A stretch of 5,697 nt of DNA from Lachnospiraceae bacterium (GTDB lineage Bacteria; Bacillota; Clostridia; Lachnospirales; Lachnospiraceae), in the NCBI GenBank assembly GCA_009774535.1, contig VSNY01000218.1:1-5697 (forward strand). Reading direction: 5' to 3'. The notes below the pieces were generated by a model. That model saw only the letters and a list, made by a program, of their open reading frames with translations, searched no databases and had not been told where the DNA came from. The position numbers and the translations under genes were made by a program. Shown here piece after piece: positions 1 to 5,516 of this stretch (positions within the stretch are counted from its first letter, which is position 1; each line of letters starts with the position of its first letter).

Positions 1-43
1 GTATATTTACAATATAGCATATAAGATACAATTTGTCAAAGTT

Positions 44-50
44 AAGGAGG
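44..50 (+). promoter_or_regulatory. Ribosome binding site that sets the exporter start
   Basis: AAGGAGG ends 9 nt before ATG 60, a near-ideal Shine-Dalgarno spacing. This favours ATG 60 over the upstream in-frame TTG at 33, which would also place the site inside the coding region. A/T-rich DNA before it (1-40) contains -10-like hexamers such as TACAAT at 27-32. The matching -35 region is poor or cut by the window edge, so I do not assign a promoter. Confidence 0.85.
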
Positions 51-59
51 TTTTTGCAA

Positions 60-3000
60 ATGAAAAAAATTGCTGGTTGGATTGTAGATGGCAGGGTATT
101 TATATTTATTGTGACGATCATTCTTGTAGCAGCGTCTATTTTTGGCATGTCACAAGTGAATATTAATTATGATATGTCTAAATATCTGCCAAATGATTCT
201 GCGGTCAGGGAAGGAATGAAGCTGATGGAGCAGGAGTACGGCGAGATGGCGGCCGTTACTGTGATGTTTGAGAATTTGTCGCCTAAGGAGCAGACAGAAC
301 ACAAGGAGCAGATGGAAAAAATAGAATATGTAAAAAACGTGATTTATCTGCAGCAGGATGAGAATTATCAAAAGGGAAACTATTCCAAGTATATACTGAA
401 TATCTCTGCAGGCACATATTCAAAGGAAGCGAGAGAAGTACTAAAGACGCTGAGAAATACGTACGAAGACAAAGCGCTTATCAGCGGAGTGGCAGTTGAT
501 AATGATCTGATGATTAAAACGCTGACAGAAGAGATTCCAGTGATTGCCGCTGTTGCAGTGATTATTATATTTGCAATTCTTTTTCTGCTGTGCGATTCAT
601 GGATAGAACCGTTTTTGTACATGGGATGCATCGGAGCCGCAGTGCTGATGAATATGGGATCAAATGCCTGGCTGCCTTCTGTATCTTTTATGACTTTTGC
701 AATCGGCTCACTGCTGCAGATGGGACTTTCTATGGATTATTCTATTATGCTGATGAACCGCTATGGGCAGGAAAAGGGGCAGGAGGACAATCCGGCCGCA
801 GCAATGAAAAAGGCTCTTGCAAATTCATTTCTTTCCATCAGCAGCAGTTCGCTGACTACGATTGCAGGGCTCTTGGTGCTGCTGATGATGAGTTTTAAAA
901 TCGGGCAGGACATGGGGATTGTGCTTGCAAAGGGCGTATTTATCAGCCTTTTGTGTATTTTTATCATATTGCCGGGGCTTGTCGTGCAGTGTGACCGGCT
1001 GATGGACAAGACACGAAAAAGATCCTTGCAGCTGAATATGAAGCCTGTTATGAAATTTGTATCAAAGATACGGTTTATTTCTGTGCCGTTGATTCTGCTG
1101 ATTACAACAGGGGCATATATCGTAAAAGATAATTTGGAAATTACGTATATTAAGACTCTGGAAAATTCTGCTCAGACAAAGACCGAGGAAATTTTCGGTG
1201 TGGATAATCAGTGTGTGTTTTTATATGACAGTGCAGAAACAAAAGAGAGCATAGAGGAATACATTGACTGGCTGGAAGGATTTGAAGAAGTCAATTATGT
1301 ACAGGATTATTTGAATACTGCAGGCAAGGCGTTTACATATACGGAACTTGCGAAAGAGATGGAAATGCCGCAGACGCAGGCGGAGATTATGTATCAGATG
1401 TATCAGGAGCATAATGACCCGTCTGCATTTGCAAAGATTACAATGTACGACCTGATCAGTGATCTGAATGAGCAGATAGCAGATCGTCCGGATTTCGAGC
1501 AGTTTATGGACAAAGAGCAGTTAAAACAGCTTACAGACGCCAAGCAGGAACTGGAAGACGGCAAAAAGGAGCTTGAAAAAGCAAAAAAAGAAATAGCAGC
1601 AGGGGAAAAGAAGCTGGCGGCAGGAGAAAAAGAAGTCTCAAAAGGTGAGCAGCAGTTAGCGGACGCAAAAAAAGAACTGGCTGATGGCGAACGTCAGGTT
1701 GCAGAAAACGAGCAGCTGATCCGGGAAAATGAAGAGCAGATCCGGGAAGGAGAAAATGAGCTGGCAGCAGGCGAACAGCAGGTAAAGGAAGGCGAACAGC
1801 AGCTGGCAGCAGCAGAAAATGAACTTGTAACAGGCGAGAAACAGGTAAAGAAAGGCGAACAGCAGCTGGCGGCGGCAGAAAGTGAGCTGGCAGACGCGGA
1901 AAAACAGATCAAAGAGGGAGAACAGCAGTTAAGCGCGGCAAAACAGCAGATGGCGGATAATGGAATGACAGAAGATTTGATCGCACAGATGCTGGTAGAA
2001 AAGGAAACGGAGCTCAAGGCTGCCAAACAGCAGCTGAAAGAAGGAAAAAAAGAGCTGAAGCAGAAAAAGGCAGAGTTCGCAGCGATAAAGAAATCTGTTA
2101 CGGCAGGCCGCAAAGAACTGAATGCCAAAAAAGCAGAGCTTGCTGAGGCAAAAAAAGAATTGGAAAGCGGCAGACAGGAACTGGAACAAGGGAAAAGACA
2201 ACTGGAAGCCGGAAAGGCACAGCTTTTGGCAGCAAAGAAAAAGCTGGAAACAGGAAAAGCAGCGGCTGCTGAGGCCGAAGCAGAGCTGGAAAGCGGCAGA
2301 CGGGAACTGGAAAGGGGAAAAAAAGAGCTTGAGGAAGGACGCCAGGCATATCAGGATGGCCGCAGAATATATGAAAAAAAGATGGATGAAGAGGAACTTT
2401 CCGAAATCATGGAGCAGGAAGTTTCTGAGGTAAAGGATTTATTAAAAATACACAGGATACTGACGCGCAATGTAGATAAAGACAAGGTGACTCTAGGCGA
2501 ATTTCTTGCATTTCTGGCAGACGATGTACTTACAGATCAAAATTATGCGAATGCTGTGGACGAAGATTTGCGAAAAGAAATTCTGGACGGAAAAACACAG
2601 TTGGAGGAGAGCTGTGAGCTTATGCAGGGGAAAAACTATAATCGTATGATGATCTCTACAAAGCTTCCGGTAGAAGGTGAAGATACGTTTCGCTGTATCA
2701 ATGAGTTTGCACAGAAAGCAGAGGATACTTTTAAACAGGACACATGGCTGGTAGGCGATGCCGCAATGGGATGTGAAATGAATGCCGGATTTACTGATGA
2801 GCTGAATTTTGTTACATTGATGACTGTTATAGTTGTATTTGCTGTAGTTTTTTTCACATTCCGCTCTGTGATCAGCTCCGCAGTGCTGGTAGCGATGATA
2901 CAGGCTTCTGTGTTCGTTACAACCGCTATTGTATGTCTGCAGGGATATCAGGTGAACTATATTGCGCTGATACTTGTACAGTGTATTTTAATGGGTGCTA

Positions 3001-3278
3001 CGATTGATTACGGAATTCTGCTTTTTGACCATTACAAGGAAATGCGCGCGTACATGGAGAAGATGGAGGCGGTAGCAGAAGCAATGAACCGTTCTATTAA
3101 AACGATTCTTACGTCGTCGCTGATCTTAACCGGCACATGCCTGACGGTGAGTGTTTTGATGACGCAGGAGATTATCTCTCAGACATGTTTGATACTGGCT
3201 TATGGGGCGATTTGTTCGGTAATTCTGGTTATATTCATACTGCCGGCGATATTGCTGCTGTTAGACAGGAAAATATGA
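60..3278 (+). CDS. MMPL/RND-superfamily exporter with long coiled-coil insertion
   Basis: Predicted inner-membrane, proton-driven exporter; the substrate is unknown, and lipids or other amphiphiles are usual for MMPL proteins. ATG 60 is chosen because AAGGAGG at 44-50 lies 9 nt upstream; an in-frame TTG at 33 has no such site. The 1072 residues show the RND two-fold layout. TM1 is at about 14-33, followed by an outer loop with DMSKYLP at 38-44. TM2-TM6 lie at about 161-311, TM7 at 339-357, and a very large second outer loop at about 358-916. TM8-TM12 lie at about 917-1068. The pseudo-repeated motifs SMDYSIMLMNRY (D226-Y227, TM4) and ATIDYGILLFDHY (D983-Y984, TM10) match the conserved Asp-Tyr positions thought to carry protons in MMPL proteins. 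The second loop holds heptads over about residues 493-774, making the protein longer than a plain MMPL. No frameshift is seen. MMPL family membership is secure; the transported substrate is not. Confidence 0.95.
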   Translation: MKKIAGWIVDGRVFIFIVTIILVAASIFGMSQVNINYDMSKYLPNDSAVREGMKLMEQEYGEMAAVTVMFENLSPKEQTEHKEQMEKIEYVKNVIYLQQDENYQKGNYSKYILNISAGTYSKEAREVLKTLRNTYEDKALISGVAVDNDLMIKTLTEEIPVIAAVAVIIIFAILFLLCDSWIEPFLYMGCIGAAVLMNMGSNAWLPSVSFMTFAIGSLLQMGLSMDYSIMLMNRYGQEKGQEDNPAAAMKKALANSFLSISSSSLTTIAGLLVLLMMSFKIGQDMGIVLAKGVFISLLCIFIILPGLVVQCDRLMDKTRKRSLQLNMKPVMKFVSKIRFISVPLILLITTGAYIVKDNLEITYIKTLENSAQTKTEEIFGVDNQCVFLYDSAETKESIEEYIDWLEGFEEVNYVQDYLNTAGKAFTYTELAKEMEMPQTQAEIMYQMYQEHNDPSAFAKITMYDLISDLNEQIADRPDFEQFMDKEQLKQLTDAKQELEDGKKELEKAKKEIAAGEKKLAAGEKEVSKGEQQLADAKKELADGERQVAENEQLIRENEEQIREGENELAAGEQQVKEGEQQLAAAENELVTGEKQVKKGEQQLAAAESELADAEKQIKEGEQQLSAAKQQMADNGMTEDLIAQMLVEKETELKAAKQQLKEGKKELKQKKAEFAAIKKSVTAGRKELNAKKAELAEAKKELESGRQELEQGKRQLEAGKAQLLAAKKKLETGKAAAAEAEAELESGRRELERGKKELEEGRQAYQDGRRIYEKKMDEEELSEIMEQEVSEVKDLLKIHRILTRNVDKDKVTLGEFLAFLADDVLTDQNYANAVDEDLRKEILDGKTQLEESCELMQGKNYNRMMISTKLPVEGEDTFRCINEFAQKAEDTFKQDTWLVGDAAMGCEMNAGFTDELNFVTLMTVIVVFAVVFFTFRSVISSAVLVAMIQASVFVTTAIVCLQGYQVNYIALILVQCILMGATIDYGILLFDHYKEMRAYMEKMEAVAEAMNRSIKTILTSSLILTGTCLTVSVLMTQEIISQTCLILAYGAICSVILVIFILPAILLLLDRKI
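1779..1967 (+). repeat. 63-bp tandem repeats inside the exporter gene
   Basis: Three in-frame units of 63 bp (21 residues, three heptads) begin at 1779, 1842 and 1905, each with CAG-(GTA/ATC)-AA(A/G). Units 1 and 2 are close copies, sharing QVK-(E/K)-GEQQLAAAE-(N/S)-EL. Unit 3 is more diverged (QIKEGEQQLSAAK) and runs into the turn region. Preservation at DNA level suggests fairly recent duplication within the coiled-coil coding region, and the period keeps the heptad phase. Confidence 0.88.
2142..2366 (+). repeat. 126-bp imperfect tandem repeat inside the exporter gene
   Basis: A 126-bp unit (42 residues, six heptads) at 2142-2267 is followed by a second, partial copy from 2268 to about 2366. 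AEAKKELESGRQELEQGK in unit 1 aligns with AEAEAELESGRRELERGK in unit 2, with long stretches identical at nucleotide level around GGAAAGCGGCAGAC. This lies in the second arm of the predicted hairpin, whereas the 63-bp repeats lie in the first arm. Both arms therefore show length growth by multiples of 21 residues. Confidence 0.82.
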
Positions 3279-3306
3279 TGGCGGCCGCCTTCCGCTGGTG
3301 GAGCTG

Positions 3307-3332
3307 TCGGGTGTACATTTTTGTACACCCGA
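3307..3332. terminator. Perfect 11-bp hairpin downstream of the exporter
   Basis: TCGGGTGTACA at 3307-3317 is exactly complementary to TGTACACCCGA at 3322-3332, around a TTTT loop. It starts 28 bp after the exporter stop. No run of T follows on either strand, so it does not look like a standard intrinsic terminator. It may instead stabilise the mRNA 3' end, be a protein-binding dyad, or mark an old insertion boundary. A 10-bp palindrome, GGCGGCCGCC, lies just upstream at 3280-3289. The structure is certain; the function is not. Confidence 0.5.
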
Positions 3333-3354
3333 AACAATTATACAGCAGAATATG

Positions 3355-3525
3355 GCAGGAAAGAGTTTTGCAGAGTCAGTAAACATTGTGGCAGGTACGC
3401 TAAAAGTCTATCTCCGTCTCTATGGGGCATATTCGGCAAATGCAGAGGTACAGGGTGAAGAAACCGTAACTGGGGGTTCTGCAGAGCCGCCAGATAATGA
3501 TCTGATTGCTTTTGACATATTTTAA
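3355..3525 (+). pseudogene. Unrecognised coding-like fragment A (56 residues)
   Basis: The frame from ATG 3355 to TAA 3523-3525 encodes a soluble-looking peptide. It opens MAGKSFAESVNIVAGTLKVY and ends with an acidic tail (AEPPDNDLIAFDIF). Codon choice looks like real coding DNA. There is no good ribosome binding site before ATG 3355, and the frame upstream passes through the 3307-3332 hairpin, so the true 5' end is probably missing. Fragment B continues in the same frame after stops at 3523, 3550 and 3553, so A and B may be parts of one decayed gene. No family was recognised. It could also be an intact small protein translated from an unseen signal. Confidence 0.35.
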
Positions 3526-3555
3526 TATAGTTACGGACAAGGCTATGGCTAATGA

Positions 3556-4053
3556 CACGCCAGAACGGCTGAACGACCCGAAATAGTCAAAAGTTACCGG
3601 GGCGGTGATATACCGTCGATCGGGGGAGTGTATTCGGCGCTGTATAAAAGGGTAATCGGCAGTCTGGAGTACGGGATTTCAAACAAGGATCAGGAAACAA
3701 TCAACCAGGAACAGACCGCGCAGGCAGTGCTGACAGAGACAATCATCAACCTGTACAGGAGCAGCGGGCTTGATGACGAGCCGCAGAAATATCCCAGTAT
3801 CATGTACATCATGAAAAGGATAAAAGAGGTGTCGTTTACGCTCACGGCGGACAGCTTCTGCGGAAGCGAGAGCAGTCTCCATTTTGAGAGCGAAGTGGAT
3901 GTTAAAAGTGTTCCATTCAGTTGGTTTTTCAAACTCAAGTTTGTAAAAAATATTACAATCGTATGCCTTGATGAGCTTACTTTCACAATGCTGTCATTTT
4001 ACAGGATGCCGTATCCGTGCCGCAGTATGCACGGGTACGGCATCTTCTGCTAA
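3556..4053 (+). pseudogene. Unrecognised coding-like fragment B
   Basis: The frame is open from just after the double stop TAATGA (3550-3555) to TAA 4051-4053, with no ATG near its beginning. A GTG at 3628 is the first usable start, but the GGGGGA before it touches the codon and gives no spacing. Residues such as RPEIVKSYRGGDIPSIGGVY and the run after SLEYGISNKD look like a genuine folded protein, with balanced codon use up to about 3910. Beyond that the DNA turns A/T-rich, and the last residues are a translation of the 4005-4044 hairpin, so the real coding part probably ends earlier. No signal peptide or obvious membrane segment is present and no family was recognised. It is most likely the remains of an accessory gene lacking its 5' end. 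Confidence 0.35.
4005..4044. terminator. 16-bp-stem hairpin, possible terminator
   Basis: The arm GATGCCGTATCCGTGC at 4005-4020 pairs with GCACGGGTACGGCATC at 4029-4044, with one G-U wobble and an 8-nt loop. On the + strand it is followed by TTCTGC and then A/T-rich DNA, which is only a weak U-tract. On the - strand no U-tract follows. It could terminate transcription coming from the exporter side before the kinase promoter, or mark the end of the foreign-looking segment. The structure is certain; the terminator role is moderate. Confidence 0.5.
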
Positions 4054-4248
4054 AAAATAATATTTTATTTATTGGACAAATAAAATGAACAATGGCTATG
4101 AAAATCCGGATATGAAGAAAGTCAACCGTCTTTTTATTTATGCTGTTGAATGTTGAGTGAAAACAAAACTATTGATTTTATTCCTCGAATTTGATATTGT
4201 CACTTCATATTGAGAACAATGGAAATATAAATAGAGAGGAATGTCAGA
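4054..4248 (+). other. A/T-rich intergenic leader before the kinase remnant
   Basis: This stretch has a clearly higher A/T content than 3540-3900 and holds the kinase promoter and ribosome binding site listed separately. It contains a 23-codon frame at 4085-4156 (MNNGYENPDMKKVNR...) with no ribosome binding site, which I do not treat as a gene. No RNA gene or riboswitch fold was recognised. Confidence 0.5.
4172..4200 (+). promoter_or_regulatory. Sigma-A-like promoter for the kinase remnant
   Basis: TTGATT at 4172-4177 and TATTGT at 4195-4200 are separated by exactly 17 bp, each matching the consensus at four of six positions. The -10 ends 48 bp before the start codon at 4249, giving a short 5' leader. 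Both hexamers are imperfect, consistent with a modest or activator-assisted promoter. Confidence 0.5.
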
Positions 4249-4857
4249 ATGAATAAAAAAATATCCTCGCTGGGACGATTAAGCGTACTGGCAGCGGTAT
4301 GTCTGGTAGTTGGAATATTTACTGCGATTAACAGGGCAGGTTTCCAAAGCGTTTATTTGAATGATACAAAAAGCAATCATAATGGATGGGAGTATGGGAT
4401 ATTACAGTGGGATGCGGGAATGGATTGATCGGATATTTGTTAATAGAGGTATAGACATCGGCATGACACGGCTGATATTGTTGATGATTAGCGCGGTGAT
4501 ACTGTTGGCGATTGAAATATGGACAGACAGAAAAAAGAGAGAAGAGGTTTTTTATGGCAAATGATACTCTTTGCCATAATAAGGACAGTTATTACGGCAT
4601 TACAAAATTCTTCCGAGCTGGATGGAGGGGTACGGTTTTATTTCCCAACAATTTTATCTTCCATAGCTATGAAACACTTTATTCCAGTCGTAAAGTTTTG
4701 CAGTTCGCTGATTATATATACGATTACGTTTCTGACGATGGCGCAGTTTATCCAGTGGCGTGTGCGGGAATGGAAGAGAAACTCCCAGCTTTTGGAACGC
4801 AGCAGGTTTGCAAGGGAAAATTATGAGCTTGCCATGCAGGCAGAGGAGGATTCCCGT
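4249..4857 (+). pseudogene. Sensor histidine kinase remnant, membrane part only
   Basis: ATG 4249 follows AGAGAGGA (4233-4240) at 8 nt. The first frame gives MNKKISSLGRLSVLAAVCLV and a membrane segment at residues 11-30, then an outer portion containing VYLNDTKSNHNGWEYG, and stops at 4426-4428. The downstream frame (4361 to 4564) carries MREWIDRIF and a membrane segment. A third frame then carries LWQMILFAIIRTVITAL, further membrane segments and RVREWKRNSQLLERSRFARENYELAMQAEEDSR. This charged helix is typical of the segment just before the phosphoacceptor helix of GHKL-type kinases. The shift between the last two frames lies at T6, 4548-4553. No H-box, N-box or G-box follows. From about 4858 the DNA is antisense to the response regulator, so the catalytic half is deleted. 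It should be inactive. Kinase identity is inferred from the linker and from the adjacent regulator. Confidence 0.72.
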
Positions 4858-5173
4858 ATCCCGCTGGATAAATTTAGAAGAATCTGTCTCGGCACATGCC
4901 TTTTCAGAAAAAGTTCAAAAGCATATGCAAGCTGCGCATCTTTAATCGGTTTCACCAGATACAGGATAGGTGAAACATCGTATCCTGCTACGGCATAGTC
5001 AAGTCAAAAACAATTCCCTTATGGATTCTTTCAAGAAAAGAAGCGGTATCATAAAATTTTTCTGTTTCAGCATCTATATTTTTTTCTGTAAGCGATTTAT
5101 TGATTCTTTTATGAAAATCATCAGTAAAGCACCTGTCGTCATCACAAATGGCAATACGGTACACGGCGGTCAT
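4857..5173 (-). pseudogene. Response regulator remnant, broken receiver domain
   Basis: Read on the - strand from ATG 5173 (or GTG 5164, better spaced from AGGAAAGGA at 5182-5174), the frame begins YRIAICDDD. This is the first strand and acidic Asp pocket of a receiver domain. It continues through FLERIHKGIVFDL and hits a stop at 4990-4988. In another frame, from 4997, it resumes as YAVAGYDVSPILYLVKPIKD, with the conserved Lys-Pro of the receiver's fifth strand. It then runs through QILLNLSSGI, which looks like the start of the output domain. About 25-30 receiver residues are missing at 4998-5005, including the phosphoacceptor Asp and switch Thr/Ser. Everything after about 4857 is lost. Wording and pattern suggest the LytTR (AgrA/LytR) class, but the DNA-binding domain is absent, so that is inference. 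The protein should be non-functional. Confidence 0.78.
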
Positions 5174-5195
5174 TCCTTTCCTATAAACTTCTTCT

Positions 5196-5224
5196 ATTAT
5201 ATCTGAAAAAAGTGGAAAAGTAAA
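5196..5224 (-). promoter_or_regulatory. Promoter of the response regulator remnant
   Basis: On the - strand, TTTACT (5224-5219) and a perfect TATAAT (5201-5196) are separated by 17 bp. The -10 lies 22 bp upstream of ATG 5173 and 31 bp upstream of GTG 5164, so the leader is very short. The promoter appears intact although the gene is not. Confidence 0.6.
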
Positions 5225-5250
5225 AGCAGATTTTGAGTTAGGCCACTTTT
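5208..5250. repeat. 8-bp inverted repeat over the regulator promoter
   Basis: AAAAGTGG at 5208-5215 is matched by its complement CCACTTTT at 5243-5250, with 27 bp between. One arm lies in the promoter spacer and the other upstream of the -35 element at 5219-5224. It could be an operator for a dimeric regulator. Both arms are A/T-rich, so chance is possible. Confidence 0.3.
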
Positions 5251-5445
5251 GGCTTGGATTAGGGTAGACATATTGATTTTTAATTTATACAATGGGAGAA
5301 ACAGATAATTAAAAAGATTATGTTGTATTTTGAAGAAAAGAAAGTACCTTGTACGTTATTTTATTTTTCAAAAAGCTGTAAAGTGTTGTAAAATTCATAA
5401 AATATTACTAAGAACGAACCTTTAGCAGAGCATGAAAAATAAATA

Positions 5446-5473
5446 TAGTCAAAGACCGCTTTTGCAGTATAAT
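5446..5473 (+). promoter_or_regulatory. Promoter of the acetyltransferase gene
   Basis: A perfect TATAAT at 5468-5473 is preceded by TAGTCA at 5446-5451 (four of six matches) with a 16-bp spacer. The -10 lies 43 bp before the start codon at 5517. The strong -10 and weaker -35 suggest a housekeeping-type promoter dedicated to this gene. Confidence 0.55.
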
Positions 5474-5516
5474 AGAAACGGCAACAAGTCAGCCAGTACT
5501 GGAGGAACATTTTAAA

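Larger units (their letters stand above)
1536..2381 (+). other. Heptad-repeat coiled-coil insertion in the exporter
   Basis: Residues about 493-774 are near-continuous heptads with Leu/Val/Ile at the first position and Gly or Ala four residues later, for example LAAGEQQ VKEGEQQ and LADAEKQ. The pattern breaks once, at about residues 631-640 (MADNGMTEDL), and then resumes. The arms before and after the break are about 138 and 134 residues long. Equal arms around an Asn-Gly turn predict an antiparallel helical hairpin rising from the outer face of the membrane. Coiled-coil inserts are known in some MMPL proteins, including mycobacterial MmpL4/MmpL5, and Gly-containing heptads occur in YhgE/Pip-type proteins. 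The hairpin fold itself is my inference. Confidence 0.88.
5202..5516. other. Intergenic region with back-to-back promoters
   Basis: Apart from the two promoters and the inverted repeat, this A/T-rich stretch has no supported gene. A frame at 5284-5391 is open for 35 codons, containing ATG 5320 and ending FSKSCKVL. A short tail, NEPLAEHEK, ends in TAA at about 5440. Neither has a ribosome binding site, and both may be chance or scraps of lost genes. No terminator or RNA fold stands out. Confidence 0.45.

Noticed and set aside
1779..1967. Regular repeats as a CRISPR array
   Set aside because: The repeats are contiguous, in frame and coding, with no unique spacers.
1694..2349. Long open frames on the - strand (up to 144 codons) opposite the coiled-coil region
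   Set aside because: They are antisense to GAA/AAA/CAG-rich codons of the exporter; the products are Ser/Cys/Phe-rich and repetitive, and the + strand frame is clearly the gene.
3925..3949. Dyad CAAACT-CA-AGTTTG flanked by T5 and A-run as a terminator
   Set aside because: The stem is short and A/T-rich with a 2-nt loop that cannot close well, and no gene clearly ends here.
4085..4156. A 23-residue open frame before the kinase remnant
   Set aside because: There is no ribosome binding site, no recognisable pattern, and it lies in an A/T-rich leader where such frames arise by chance.
4858..4998. C-terminal residues of the + strand frame that starts at 4519
   Set aside because: The opposite strand carries recognisable receiver sequence (YAVAGYDVSPILYLVKPI), so this tail is antisense readthrough, not kinase sequence.
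4988..4999. FDLTMP read as the phosphoacceptor motif of the regulator
   Set aside because: The bases encoding TMP are better read in another frame as the start of YAVAGYDVSP; the resemblance to an aspartate-acceptor motif is accidental.
5320..5391. Cys-containing small frame as an AgrD-like signal peptide next to the two-component remnant
   Set aside because: No AgrB-type processing protease is present, there is no ribosome binding site, and the sequence lacks the amphipathic leader plus acidic tail layout of AgrD.
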